A stretch of 64,000 nt of DNA from the NCBI RefSeq assembly GCF_010993775.1, contig NZ_WOTO01000032.1:39838-103837 (forward strand), in the 5' to 3' direction. The position numbers and the translations under genes were made by a program. Each line of letters opens with the position of its first letter. Positions within the stretch are counted from its first letter, which is position 1. Below, piece by piece: positions 7,948 through 17,581 of the stretch. The DNA comes from Fodinicola feengrottensis. GTDB taxonomy: Bacteria; Actinomycetota; Actinomycetes; Mycobacteriales; HKI-0501. The notes beneath the pieces were generated by a model. The model was not told where the DNA came from. It saw nothing but the letters and a program-made list of their open reading frames with translations, and did no database searches.

Positions 7948-9221
7948 GCCTGCCGATCGTCACCGCGGTCACCGATGCGGCCGCAGAGGCCAACCTGGTC
8001 GCCGCACTGGGCCGCTCGGACCGTGGGATCACCGTCGTACGCCGCTGCGTCGACGTCGCTGACCTGCTGGCGGTCGCCGGCAGCGGCACCACCCGGGCCG
8101 TGGTGCTCTCCGCTGACCTGCGGCGACTGGACCACGACGTACTGGCCCGACTGGCCGCGGCCAGGGTTGCGGTGGTCGGCTTCGTCAACCCGGCTGAGCG
8201 ATGGCACGAGCAGACGCTGAGTCAGCTGGGTGTGCGTTATGTCCTGTCGACAGACGCCGATCCGGACACCGTCGTGGAGATGCTCCAAGCGGCCGATGCC
8301 AGCATGGCGACCGGCAGCTGGAACGGGGTGGCCGATCCAGCGGCGGCGCTGCCGGTGTTCGCGGCGGCGCCGGCACAGTCGACTCCGGCGCCTGGCCTGG
8401 GCACGGTGGTGGCGGTCTGGGGTCCGACCGGTGCGCCCGGTCGGACCACGGTCGCCGTCGGAGTGGCCGACGAGGCCGCCCGGCTGGGGGTGCCCACGCT
8501 GCTGGTGGACTGCGACCCATATGGCGGAGTGATCGGACAGGTCCTGGGCATGGTCGACGAGTCACCGGGGCTCGCGGCCGCGGCCCGGCTGCACAACCAG
8601 GGCCGGCTCGGGGTCGGCGACCTCGCTGGATTGGCCCGGAGCTTGTCACCGACCCTGCGGGTGCTGACCGGGCTGGCCCGCTCGGACCGCTGGCCGGAGC
8701 TGCGGTTCGAGTCCGTGCTCGGGGTGCTGGAATGCGCTCGTACGCTCGCCGCCCTGACGATCGTGGACTGCGGCTTCTGCCTGGAAGCGGACGAGGAGAT
8801 CAGTTTCGACACCGCGGCCCCGCGCCGCAACGGCGCCACGCTCGCGGCGCTGGACGCCGCCGACGTGGTGGTCGCCGTCGGCGCTGGCGACCCGGTCGGA
8901 GTCCAGCGGCTGGTCCGCGGCCTGTCCGACCTCGCCGAGGCGGCGCCCGGCAGCGAGCCGGTCGTGGTCGTCAACAAGATCCGGCCGACCGTGGTGTCCG
9001 GCAACCCCGAACACGAGATCGCCACCGCGCTCCATCGGTTCGCCGGCGTGTCCCGGATCCGCGCGCTGCCGTACGACCGGGATGGCCTCGACCGCGCCCT
9101 GTCACACGGCCAGACCCTCGCGGAGTCGGTGCCAAGATCGCCGCTGCGCCGGGCACTGATCGAGATCGCCCGCGAGCTCACCAGCGCGATCGCGCGGCCT
9201 GAAGACCTGGCCCGCGTGTAG
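7944..9221 (+). CDS. CpaE-like/MinD-superfamily ATPase with atypical P-loop
   Basis: 425 residues. The first 130 form a receiver-like domain (VVLSADLRRLDHDVLARL). The ATPase domain has GPTGAPGRTTVAVGVADEAARLG in place of KGGxGKT: the signature Lys of deviant Walker A motifs is absent and Arg precedes Thr-Thr. LLVDCDPYGGVIGQVLG and TIVDCGFCLE fit switch I and Walker B. This variant P-loop is typical of the actinobacterial CpaE-like proteins paired with SAF proteins. Probable membrane-associated positioning or secretion ATPase; partner unknown. Intact. Confidence 0.8.
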   Translation: MSLPIVTAVTDAAAEANLVAALGRSDRGITVVRRCVDVADLLAVAGSGTTRAVVLSADLRRLDHDVLARLAAARVAVVGFVNPAERWHEQTLSQLGVRYVLSTDADPDTVVEMLQAADASMATGSWNGVADPAAALPVFAAAPAQSTPAPGLGTVVAVWGPTGAPGRTTVAVGVADEAARLGVPTLLVDCDPYGGVIGQVLGMVDESPGLAAAARLHNQGRLGVGDLAGLARSLSPTLRVLTGLARSDRWPELRFESVLGVLECARTLAALTIVDCGFCLEADEEISFDTAAPRRNGATLAALDAADVVVAVGAGDPVGVQRLVRGLSDLAEAAPGSEPVVVVNKIRPTVVSGNPEHEIATALHRFAGVSRIRALPYDRDGLDRALSHGQTLAESVPRSPLRRALIEIARELTSAIARPEDLARV

Positions 9222-9297
9222 CCGCCGTCCAGTCAGTGCAGCAGGTGCTTCCCTTGGGACACCGAGACAGAACTTCATCCGGCCGACCGACACGCCG

Positions 9298-9479
9298 GGC
9301 GGGGCTCGAAACTGTCGTACGTGTCTGTTTTTCTTTCCCCCTCCCTTTGAACGGGCGGGGGGTGGGTCGCGAGGCAAACGCTCATTTTTAGTTGGACATT
9401 GGTCCTCAAACCCGCCCCCCACCCGTCACTGGGTGGGGGCAAATCTGCCGGAGGGGTACGACAGTTTCGCGCCGCACCC
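9298..9479. repeat. Family-1 intergenic repeat, inverted dimer (copy 2)
   Basis: It shares nearly all of copy 1 from CTGTCGTACGTGTCTG to GCGCCGCACCC, including both G/C hairpins. The outermost left bases have changed (GGGGCTCGAAAC in place of GGCGCGAAAC). It lies between the CpaE-like gene and the GH3 gene, which are in tandem. Confidence 0.9.
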
Positions 9480-9600
9480 GCCCAGATTAGCTCGGCAGGC
9501 CATTGACCGGCGCTAGTGCTTGGCAGTAACTTCCTGCCGTCCCGTGGATGCGCGGTGGAAATTTGCGAATCCAGTCATTTCCCTTCAGACGGGAGGCGCC

Positions 9601-11425
9601 ATGGCGCCGATCAGTTCCAGGCGTCTCACCCGGGTGGTGGCCGCGGCGGCGGCTCTTGCGCTGGTGCTGGCGCCAGCGGCCGCCGCGCCGACCTCGGCGG
9701 TAGCGGCGCCGGCGGCGCCGTCCGGAGTGATCAGCGATCTGGTGCTCAAGCAGCTGATCAAACGCATGACCCTCGAAGAGAAGGTCGGCCAGCTGTTCGT
9801 CACCCAGGCGTGGGGCGAGAACGCCACCAATCCTTCGGCCGCTGACAAAGCCAACAACCAGCTGTATTTCGGGCTGGACAATGCGTCGCAGATCGTCCAG
9901 AAATATCACCCGGGTGGGGTGATTCTGTTCCAGAACAACAACAACACCAATAATCCGCCGCAGATCGCCGGACTCACCAACGGCCTGCAGCGGGCCGCGG
10001 TGACCAGTGGTGCGCATTTGCCGCTGATGATCAGTACGGACCAGGAGCAGGGCATCGTCACCCGGATGCACGAGCCGGCCACCATGTTCGCCGGCAGCCA
10101 GGCACTAGGCGCCACCCGGCGGACGGCCGATGTCTGCACAGAGGCGACCATCACCGGTCAGGAGCTGCGCGCGGTCGGCATCAACCAGAACTTCTCGCCC
10201 GATTCGGACGTGAACGACAACCCGGCGAACCCGGTGATCGGCGTCCGCTCGTACGGCTCGGATCCGGCCCTGGTCTCCTCGATGGCCTCTCGACCGCGGT
10301 GAAGTGCTTCCAGAACAACGTCGCCGCCACCGCCAAGCACTTCCCCGGCCACGGCAACGCTGACACCGACAGCCACACCGGCATCCCGATCATCAACCGC
10401 TCGGCGGCCGACTGGCACGCGATCGACCACCAGCCGCCGTTCGCCGCGGACATCGCCGCCGGCATCGACTCGATCATGACCGCGCACCTGGAGGTGCCGT
10501 CGCTGGACCCGTCAGGTGACCCGGCCACCCTGTCGGCGCCGATCATGACCGGCATCCTGCGCAACCAGATGCACTACGACGGTGTCGTGGTCACCGACGC
10601 GCTCAACATGGCGGGCGTACGGACCAAGTACGGCGATGACCGGGTGCCGGTGCTGGCCATCAAGGCCGGTGTCGATCAGCTGCTGATGCCGCCGCTTTTC
10701 GACCTCGCGTACAACTCGGTGCTCAAAGCGGTCCATAGCGGCGAGATCTCGGTGGCCAGGATCGAGCAGTCCGATCTGCGGATCCTGCGGCTGAAGCTGA
10801 AGGACCGGGTGCTGACCCAGCCGTTCGTCAACGAGAAGGCGGTCAGCCAGCTGGTGGGTACGCCGCAACACCTGGCCGCCGCGCAGGCCGTCACCGACCG
10901 CGGCATCACGCTGGTCAAGAACGACGACCACGTGCTGCCGCTGGCGAAGTCGGCGAAGGTGCTGGTCACCGGTTGGGACAACGGCGTCACCATCCCGACC
11001 ACCGCGCTCGCCTCGGATCTGACCAGCGCCGGGATCACGGCAACCGCGCTGCCGACCGGAGCGGTGCCCACCGCGGCCTCGGTCTCGGCGGCCGTCGCCG
11101 CGGCCCAGCAGAACGATGTGACGATCCTGCTGACCCGCAGCAGTGCGGCGGTCCTGGGGGCGAGTCAGCAGACGCTCGCGGCGCAGCTCATCGCCACCGG
11201 GAAACCAGTGGTCGTGGTGGCCGTCCAGAATGCCTTCGACATCGCGTACATCCCGACCGCGCGCAACTACCTGACCTCGTACTACACGGTCCGGTGTCGA
11301 TGACCTCGCTGGCCCGGGTGTTGGCCGGAAAGGTCGCGCCGACCGGAAAGCTTCCGGTTCGGATCCCGACGGCGAATGATGTGAACGCGACGCTCTACCC
11401 GTTCGGGTACGGGCTCACGTACTGA
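9601..11425 (+). CDS. nagZ: Secreted GH3 beta-N-acetylhexosaminidase, NagZ-like (frameshifted twice)
   Basis: A signal peptide (RRLTRVVAAAAALALVLAPAAAAP) is followed by a GH3 barrel: MTLEEKVGQLFVTQ, then KHFPGHGNADTDSHTGIP, the NagZ motif carrying the catalytic His in D-S-H, and VVTDALNMAGV with the nucleophile Asp. A GH3 C-terminal domain follows, ending TLYPFGYGLTY. The enzyme should remove GlcNAc from muropeptides outside the cell. GGGAGG precedes the ATG at 9601. Frameshifts near 10290 and 11290. The serine hydrolase starts 15 bp downstream, as an operon; B. subtilis NagZ is likewise next to the serine-fold amidase AmiE. Confidence 0.85.
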
Positions 11426-11439
11426 CCTCGGAGGTTCGA

Positions 11440-12489
11440 TTGCTCGACGCGGCCGCTGCCGTCCTGGATGCCGCGGTCGCGTCGAGACCTCCGGTCTTCC
11501 CCTCCGCTGTGCTTGTTGTCGCGAGGGATGGAGAGCCGCTGCTGCGGCACGCCGTCGGCGACGCGGTCCGGTTCAAGGTCGGCGGCGACCTGCTGCCGCC
11601 GCAGGACCGCGTGCCAGCTCGTACGGACACCATCTACGACCTGGCGAGTGTCACCAAGCTCTTCACCGCGGTGGTGGCGGTGCGGATGACGGAGCGGGGG
11701 CTGCTGGACCTCGCGGCGCCGGTGGTGGAGTACGTGCCGGCCTTCGGGACGCCGGCCATCACCGTTCGGATGCTGCTCACGCACACGTCCGGCCTGGAGC
11801 CGGACCTCCCGCTCTGGCGGGACTGGGGGAGCCGTCAGGAGCGGCTGGAGGCCGTCCTGACCCGGCCGCCGGTGAACCCGCCGGGCGGTGGGCACCTCTA
11901 CTCGGACCTGAACATGATCACGCTCGGCGTGGTCCTGGAGGCTGTCACCGGCCGGCGGCTTGACGAGCTGGTCCGGGATTGCGTCACCGGGCCGCTCGCG
12001 ATGGCCTCCACCGGCTTCAACCCGCCGGCCGCGGTGCAGGACCGGGTCGCGGCGACCGAGGACGAGTCGTACGCCGGCCGGGGCATGGTCCGCGGTGAGG
12101 TGCACGACGAGAGTTCCTGGGCGCTGGGCGGAGTGTCCGGTCACGCCGGGCTTTTCTCGACCGCCGACGATCTGGCCACCTTCGGCCGCGCGATCGTCGA
12201 GGGCGGCGGCGGCATCCTGTCCGAGGAGTCCGCCCGGATGCTGACCGTTGGTGGTGGTGAGCACGGCCTTGGCTTCGAGCTGGCGGCTCACCGCTACATG
12301 GGCGCGCTGGCCGACACTGGCGCGTACGGGCACACCGGCTTCACCGGCACCTCGCTGGTGGTCGACCCGGCGAGCCGGGCCGTCGTCGTACTGCTGACCA
12401 ACCGCGTGCACCCGGATCGGCGAGGCCCGTCAGTGAACCCGGTCCGGGCGGCTGTCGGCGACATCGTGGCCGGCGCCCTGCAGCGCTAA
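11440..12489 (+). CDS. Beta-lactamase-fold serine hydrolase, possible AmiE-type amidase
   Basis: 349 residues with the class C motifs: SVTK (S-x-x-K, nucleophile Ser), YSDLN in the Tyr-motif position and HTGF for the third motif. There is no obvious signal peptide. The TTG start at 11440 is supported by GGAGG five bases upstream. Directly after a NagZ-like gene and near murQ, it is the positional counterpart of B. subtilis ybbE/amiE, an N-acetylmuramoyl-L-alanine amidase of this fold; esterase activity is the alternative. Intact. Its 3' end overlaps the converging membrane-protein gene by 60 bp. Confidence 0.8.
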   Translation: MLDAAAAVLDAAVASRPPVFPSAVLVVARDGEPLLRHAVGDAVRFKVGGDLLPPQDRVPARTDTIYDLASVTKLFTAVVAVRMTERGLLDLAAPVVEYVPAFGTPAITVRMLLTHTSGLEPDLPLWRDWGSRQERLEAVLTRPPVNPPGGGHLYSDLNMITLGVVLEAVTGRRLDELVRDCVTGPLAMASTGFNPPAAVQDRVAATEDESYAGRGMVRGEVHDESSWALGGVSGHAGLFSTADDLATFGRAIVEGGGGILSEESARMLTVGGGEHGLGFELAAHRYMGALADTGAYGHTGFTGTSLVVDPASRAVVVLLTNRVHPDRRGPSVNPVRAAVGDIVAGALQR

Positions 12490-12937
12490 CCGCCGCCGTA
12501 CGACCAGCGAGCTCGCCAGTCGGTTCACGCCGAACGACAGCATGATGGCCGCGGTGGTCTCCAGCAGGTGCGCGCCGACCTGCGCGGCCACCACGAAGGA
12601 TCCGACGCGGATCACCAGGAACGTGGCCCAGAGCAGAATGCCCCACGACGTGAGCTTGTAGCGCAGCTCGCCGCCGACCCCGCCCGAACCGGGTCGCGAG
12701 GCCCATCATCGTGCCGGTGCCGGAGACCAGCAGCAGCTCGACCAGGAGCACGACCGCGTCTAACGGCGTCAGTTGCTGGCCGGTGGCGACCTCCCAGACC
12801 AGCCAGCCGGCGCCGATTGCCACCACGATCAGCGGCAGCTTCAGGATCGAACCCGGGTCGGCCTTGCGCCACATGAACTGGCGGACCACCAGGTAGCCAA
12901 TCAGGGCCACTATCAGCGCGTCGTCTACCCATTCCAT
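12430..12937 (-). CDS. DUF1453-like (CcdC-like) small membrane protein (frameshifted)
   Basis: It begins MEWVDDALIVALIGYLVVRQFMWRKAD and continues with spans LPLIVVAIGAGWLVWEVA, AVVLLVELLLVSGTGTMMG and, after a frameshift near 12690, FVVAAQVGAHLLETTAAIMLSFGVN. About 168 residues and four membrane segments fit the family, whose function is unclear. It is divergent from the MarR gene across a clear operator, which suggests MarR control. Confidence 0.65.
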
Positions 12938-12949
12938 GCCTACTCCTCA

Positions 12950-12989
12950 TTTCCATCACTGGTGATGGAAATGTATCACAGGTGATGTA
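12950..12989. promoter_or_regulatory. Two MarR-type operators between divergent genes
   Basis: Site 1 (12950-12971) has arms TTTCCATCAC and GTGATGGAAA around TG. Site 2 (12974-12989) is a weaker copy, ATCAC-AG-GTGAT. Both lie in the 63-bp gap between the membrane-protein gene and the MarR gene, overlapping where both promoters must be, which is the usual layout for autoregulation. Confidence 0.75.
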
Positions 12990-13000
12990 AATTTGTCGCC

Positions 13001-13432
13001 ATGCGTGCTTCTGACTTGCACCGGATCGCCCGCCAGCTCCGCGAGATAGCGCTGGTGGCGACCGGAAACACCGCGGCGGACAAGGTCACCATGGGAGAGT
13101 TGCTGGTGGTCGAGGACGTGGCCGCGCACCCAGGGTCGTCCATTCGGGAGATCACCGAACGCACCGATCTGGCGCAGAGCCTGGTTTCCCGGATCGTCGC
13201 CGCGATGCATTCCCATGGAGTCTTCACCCGCGAGGTCGCGCCGGACGACGCCCGTAAGACGCTGGTGAGCATCGACCCGGTCGTACGCGCTGAGCTGTTT
13301 AAAGAGCGCGGCAACCGGCCCGTCGAGGGTGCCCTGGCCGAGTCCCTCCCGGGCCTACTGTCCGCGGAAATCGCCCGTACGGTAGCGATCCTCGACGAGC
13401 TGACGGACCTCCTTCAACGAGGTTCTCGCTAA
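13001..13432 (+). CDS. MarR-family transcriptional regulator
   Basis: 143 residues with a winged-helix core: GELLVVEDVAAHPGSSIREITERTDLAQSLVSRIVAAMHSHGVFTREVAPDDARKTLVSI. It probably binds the two palindromes directly upstream and controls itself and the divergent membrane-protein gene; no ligand is predictable. The pair is inserted between the NagZ/serine hydrolase genes and the kinase/MurR/MurQ genes. Intact. Confidence 0.85.
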   Translation: MRASDLHRIARQLREIALVATGNTAADKVTMGELLVVEDVAAHPGSSIREITERTDLAQSLVSRIVAAMHSHGVFTREVAPDDARKTLVSIDPVVRAELFKERGNRPVEGALAESLPGLLSAEIARTVAILDELTDLLQRGSR

Positions 13433-13438
13433 CCCCTC

Positions 13439-13495
13439 CGCGAACTTGACGTTCTTGTCGCGCTTTCCGGCGTACCCGAAAACGTCGAGTTCGCG
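13439..13495. terminator. Long hairpin after the MarR gene
   Basis: CGCGAACTTGACGTT (13439-13453) pairs with AACGTCGAGTTCGCG (13481-13495), with one mismatch and a 27-nt loop, starting seven bases after the MarR stop. There is no T-tract; a GC-rich terminator of the type common in actinobacteria is likely. Confidence 0.5.
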
Positions 13496-13513
13496 AAGGT
13501 CCGAATTACCCAC

Positions 13514-13608
13514 TGCGGCGCGAAACTGTCGTACCCCCACCCTGTTTTCTAGCCCCCACCCAGTGATCGGGTGGGGGTGGGTTTGAGGACACGCGCGCGG
13601 AAAAAAAT
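13514..13608 (+). repeat. Family-1 repeat, single unit
   Basis: TGCGGCGCGAAACTGTCGTAC, a short spacer, then CCCCCACCCAGTGATCGGGTGGGGGTGGG as the hairpin and TTTGAGGAC leading into a CGCGCGCGG-A7 tail. This is one half of the family-1 dimer. A further inverted pair (TGTCGAGTGCGGCAC and GTGCCGCACTCGA, about 13628-13692) follows. No gene is seen between 13433 and 13785. Confidence 0.85.
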
Positions 13609-13785
13609 TCACGTTCGCGACGCTCGGTGTCGAGTGCGGCACATTGTTCGGCAGTCGACGTCGAGTGCGGGACATAGTGCCGCACTCGATGAGTCAGTGG
13701 CTGTCCAGTGGCCCGAAAAGTGTCGCCTTCGCCGAACGACACAGAAAGGGCTGGCGACGCGCCTACGTCAAAAGGCCCCGCCGAC

Positions 13786-14751
13786 TTAGTCGGCGATGAG
13801 GCGTGCGTACGTGTCGGAGTCGAGTTGGTCGATGGAGCGCAGCGCGAGCGCTACCGCGCCGAGAGCGGCATCGGTCACGAGGGTGGGTTTCACGCCGGTC
13901 CGATCCGCGAGCCCGGTCCGGACGGCGTCGGCGACCGGGCCGGGGTTGGTCAGCACCGATCCGCCGAGCACGATCGCGGACGGCGGGTCGTCCGCGCGAC
14001 GCAGCACCGCGGTCGCGGACTCGATCAGGGCGTACGCGGCTTCTCGGCAGATCTCGGTGGCGACCGGGTCGCTGCCGGCCAGATCCCGTACGGCGGGGGC
14101 GGCCTTGCCCAAATCGGCCGGAGTGGCCGCGTAGACTGCCGCGACGATCCGCTGGGCCTGTTCGTCGGGCCCGAGTGCGGGGTCGGGCGGCGTGCCCGTT
14201 AGGGCAGAGATCACCGGCTCGGTCAACTCGGTCGCGAGGCCGCGGCCGTCCAGTGCGGCGAGCACCGCCTTGACCGCCCGGCGGCCTTGCCAGACCGCCG
14301 AGCCGGCGTCACCGAGCAGCCAGCCGTAGCCGTCGGCCCGGTGCCGTACGACACCGTCTTCCAACCACGCGGTGATAGCGCCGGTGCCGGCGATGACGAG
14401 CAGCCCCCGCTCGGCGGCGGTGCCGGCCGCGTAGGCCGTCTCCAGGTCGGTGACCAGGTCGGGCGTACGGGGAAGGCCGACCCGTTCGGCGGCGTCGGTG
14501 AGCGCGGCGAGCGCGATCGGGCGGCGCCCACTGCCGGCACCGGCCATCCCGACCAGCGCGGCGACCACGCTGGCCGCCGGCAGCTGAGCGGCCGCCAGCG
14601 CGGCGATGATCGACTCGCTGAGGGCGCCGGCCGGGTCGGCTGAGGACTGGGTGCTCGCGCCCGGTCCACGGCCCCGCCCGACGACCGTGCCGTCGAGAGT
14701 GGCGATGACGCATCTCGTGGAAGTTCCGCCGGCGTCCAGCCCGAGGGCCAC
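13786..14751 (-). CDS. BadF/BadG-type N-acetylglucosamine/MurNAc kinase
   Basis: 321 residues of the actin-like ATPase fold: LGLDAGGTSTRCVIA (phosphate 1), LLVIAGTGAITAW (phosphate 2), YGWLLGDAGSAVW and IVLGGSVLTNPG (adenosine motif). Members in murQ neighbourhoods phosphorylate GlcNAc and/or MurNAc at O6 (for example Clostridium MurK), giving the substrate that MurQ cleaves. GTG start at 14751. Divergent from the MurR-like regulator. Intact. Confidence 0.8.
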   Translation of the reverse strand: MALGLDAGGTSTRCVIATLDGTVVGRGRGPGASTQSSADPAGALSESIIAALAAAQLPAASVVAALVGMAGAGSGRRPIALAALTDAAERVGLPRTPDLVTDLETAYAAGTAAERGLLVIAGTGAITAWLEDGVVRHRADGYGWLLGDAGSAVWQGRRAVKAVLAALDGRGLATELTEPVISALTGTPPDPALGPDEQAQRIVAAVYAATPADLGKAAPAVRDLAGSDPVATEICREAAYALIESATAVLRRADDPPSAIVLGGSVLTNPGPVADAVRTGLADRTGVKPTLVTDAALGAVALALRSIDQLDSDTYARLIAD

Positions 14752-14893
14752 ATCAGGACGTTCGATGGCATTTTCCCGAAGCGGTTTTTGGGCTGCGGTT
14801 TGGGCTCTGACCTGGCACGCCGGCTACCGTAGCGAACCCCAACCGCGCGAGCCGCGATTGACGTTGGTAACAAAGTGCAAGTAACTTTCCGAC
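14752..14893. promoter_or_regulatory. Divergent promoter region of the kinase and murR-murQ
   Basis: The gap holds a lower-GC segment near 14860-14890 with direct GTAAC repeats and AAAGT/ACTTT inverted arms just before the regulator start. It is a reasonable MurR operator, supported by position only. Confidence 0.35.
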
Positions 14894-15827
14894 GTGCCCC
14901 GTAAGACGGTAAGTCAATTGAGTGGTGACGCGGGCCAGTCCACGCACGCCGCCACCGCTGTCCTCGTACGCGCCCTGCTGCCGTCGCTCTCGCCGGCCGA
15001 GCGAAGGGTCGCGCAGGCCGTTCTCGACGATTCCGCCGGGGCGTCCGCGCTGACCATCTCGGAGCTGGCCACCCGCGCCGACACCTCCGAGACGACGGTG
15101 ATCCGGTTCTGCCGGGCGCTCGGCTTCTCGGGATACCCGGAGCTGCGTCTCACGCTGGCCAAGGAAGCCGGCCGGGCGGAGAGCGGCGCGGCCGGCCGGC
15201 GGATCGTCGGCAGCGACATCGGACCAGGCGACGAGCTCTCCGAGGTGGTCGACAAGATCTCCTTCGCGGACGCCCGCGCGGTTGAGAGAGACGGCTGCGC
15301 AGCTGGACGTGTCGGTCCTGGAGACCGTCGTCGACACGATTGTGGGCGCCAGCCGCGTCGATGTGTACGGCGTCGGGGCCAGCGCGTTCGTGGCGATGGA
15401 CTTCCAGCAGAAGCTGCACCGGATCGGTCGGGTGTCGTTCGCCTGGTCCGACGTACACATCGCGCTCACCAGCGCCGCGCTGCTGAAGGCCGGCGACGTG
15501 GCGGTCGGCATCTCGCACACGGGGATGACCAGCGACACCGTCGACGCGCTCACCGTCGCCCGTGAGCATGGCGCGACGACGGTGGCCATCACGAACTTCC
15601 CGCGCTCGCCGATCACCGCGGTGGCGGACCACGTGCTGACCACCGCGGCCCGCGAGACGACCTTCCGGTCCGGCGCGATGTCCAGCCGGATCGCCCAGCT
15701 CACGGTGGTCGACTGCGTCTTCGTCGGGGTGGCGCAGCGGACTTACAACGAGACGCGGACCGCGCTCGAAGCGACCAGGGACGCGGTGGCTCGACGCCGG
15801 CTGTCGTCCAGATCCGGGAGATCGTGA
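14894..15827 (+). CDS. murR: RpiR/MurR-family regulator with SIS domain (frameshifted)
   Basis: N-terminal RpiR helix-turn-helix: LLPSLSPAERRVAQAVLDD, then LTISELATRADTSETTVIRFCRALGFSGYPELRLTLAKEAG. After a frameshift near 15280 the SIS sugar-phosphate domain follows (VDVYGVGASAFVAMDFQQKLHRIG, then GDVAVGISHTGMTSDTVDALTVAREHGATTVAITN). In E. coli, MurR senses MurNAc-6-phosphate; here the gene directly overlaps murQ (TGATG), supporting the same role. Restored length about 310 residues. GTG start. Confidence 0.85.
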
Positions 15828-16776
15828 TGACGGCAGCGCCTCGCATCGCCCCAGAGGCAGTGTCGTTCGCCAGTCCTACCGAGCTACGCAACCCGCGGAC
15901 GGTCGAGATCGACCGGCTGGACACGCTCGACGTGTTGCGGATGATCAACGAAGAGGACAGCACGGTGGCCAACGCGGTCGCCGCCGTGTTGCCGCAACTG
16001 GCCCGCGCGGTGGACTACGCGGTGGCTTCGTTGCGGGCCGGGCACCGAGTGCACTACGTCGGCGCTGGTACGTCCGGCCGCCTCGGCGCGTTGGACGCGG
16101 CCGAGCTGCTGCCCACCTTCGCGCTGGAGCCCGGCCGGGGGTGGTCGCGCACATTGCCGGCGGTCCGGCGGCCATGCTGCGCGCCGTCGAAGAGGTCGAG
16201 GACGACCCGGCCGCCGGTCGCGCCGACCTGGCCGGCGTGGAGCCCGGAGACCTGGTGATCGGGCTGGCCGCCAGCGGTCGCACGCCGTACGTCATCGGAG
16301 CGCTCGCGGCGGCCACCGAGGTGGGCGCCGCGACCGTACTGATCTCGGCTAACCCGCAGTCCGAATACCGCGACAGCGTGGATGTGAACGTCGCCCTGAA
16401 CACCGGCCCCGAGGTCATCGCCGGATCGACCCGGATGAAGGCCGGTACGGCCCAGAAACTGGCGCTGAACGCGTTTTCGACGGCCGTGATGATCCGCCTC
16501 GGCCGTACCTATTCGAACCTGATGGTCCATGTGGCGGCCACCAACGACAAGCTCCGCGGTCGGCTGATCCGGGTGCTCGTCCAGGCCACCGGGTTGTCCG
16601 AGTCGGTGTGCACGCAAGCCCTGGAGGACAGCGACGGCGAGGTGAAGACCGCGCTGGTGGTCCTGCTGACAGGCAGCCCGGTCAAGGCCTCCAGGGACGC
16701 TCTCGCGGCCGCCCACGGGGTGGTACGCGACGCCATCAGCGCCGTCGACACCGCGCACCCCGTCGAAGGCCACTAA
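15827..16776 (+). CDS. murQ: N-acetylmuramic acid 6-phosphate etherase (frameshifted)
   Basis: MurQ signatures are clear: PTELRNPRTVEIDRLDTLDVLRMINEED at the start, VHYVGAGTSGRLGALDAAELLPTF for the SIS phosphate site with catalytic Glu nearby, and GLAASGRTPYVIGAL, STRMKAGTAQKLALNAFSTAVMI further on. It cleaves the lactyl ether of MurNAc-6-P to GlcNAc-6-P. A frameshift near 16140 is two extra G in CCGGCCGGGGGTGG. About 316 residues when restored. It is last in the murR-murQ operon and is followed by a strong hairpin terminator. Confidence 0.92.
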
Positions 16777-16822
16777 CTCAACGTTCTCGTCGCCGTCAAG
16801 CGGCGAAAACGTTGAGTTAGTG
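16771..16822. terminator. Bidirectional hairpin terminator between murQ and the nitroreductase
   Basis: CACTAACTCAACGTT-CTCGTCGCC (16771-16794) pairs with GGCG-AAAACGTTGAGTTAGTG (16802-16822) around a 7-nt loop, with minor mismatches. It includes the murQ stop and ends before the converging nitroreductase stop, so it can serve both genes. Confidence 0.8.
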
Positions 16823-16831
16823 GTGGGTTTC

Positions 16832-17441
16832 TCAGACGGTGGTGACGACCTCGTCCTGGTCGAGCCGCGGGCTGCGGTCGAACCAGGCGTTCTCGCCCGG
16901 CTGGCCCAGATTGACGACTACCAGTGTGCGGTGCCGGCCGTCGGGGAAGAACTCCTGGTCGATGGCGGCCGCGTCGAAGCCGGTCATCGGGCCGGCGGCC
17001 AGGCCGGCGGCGCGTACGCCGAGGATGAAGTAGCCGATCTGCAGGGTCGCGTTCAGCCGGGCGTGCGGTTCCCGGTCGAGGCCCTCGAAGAGTTCCTTGG
17101 CGTCCGGCTTGTACGGGAAGGTCTTCGGGAACTCCTCGTGGAAGTCCAGGTCGGCGGCCAGGATCGCGACCAGCGGCGCGGCGCCGGTCTTGGCCCGGTT
17201 GCCCTCGGCCAGCAGCGGCAGCAGCCGCTCGCGGGCCTGCGGCGAGCGCACCAGCACGATCCGCAGCGGCTGCTGGTTCATTTGAGGTAGGACCCCACTT
17301 GATGAGGTCATAGATCGCTTTCACCTGCTCTTCGGTGACCGGCTCGTCGGTGAAGGTGTTCGCCGTACGCGCCTCCCGGAACAGCAGGTCAGCGGCGTCA
17401 TCGCTGATCTTCAGCGGACCATCTATCAGGGTGCTGGTCAT
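16832..17441 (-). CDS. Nitroreductase-family oxidoreductase, RutE-like (frameshifted)
   Basis: N-terminus LKISDDAADLLFREARTANTFTDEPVTEEQVKAIYDLIKWGPTS, then after a frameshift near 17284 (an extra A) MNQQPLRIVLVRSPQARERLLPLLAEGNRAKTGAAPLVAILAADLDFHEEFPK. This matches malonic semialdehyde reductase RutE-type flavin reductases of about 200 residues, including the FMN-contacting R-T-A-N and P-T-S-x-N segments. The rut pyrimidine genes are absent, so the real substrate is open. It is divergent from the MFS gene. Confidence 0.75.
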
Positions 17442-17494
17442 GTCTGACTCCTTGCGGAACGAGTGCCTGTTGTCTTGCGAAACGATAATCAGCG

Positions 17495-17509
17495 AGGAAG
17501 TTGTTTCCT
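17495..17509. promoter_or_regulatory. Palindrome in the nitroreductase/MFS divergent promoter
   Basis: AGGAAGTTGTTTCCT sits in an AT-richer gap (17442-17581) between divergent genes and is followed by TAGTAAGATAT, a possible -10 region for the MFS gene. A regulator-binding role is inferred from symmetry and position only. Confidence 0.35.
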
Positions 17510-17581
17510 AGTAAGATATGTGGTCGGTCACACTCGGCCGCCAGTTGACAAACCTCACTGTCGGACCACCGCCGAATCGTC

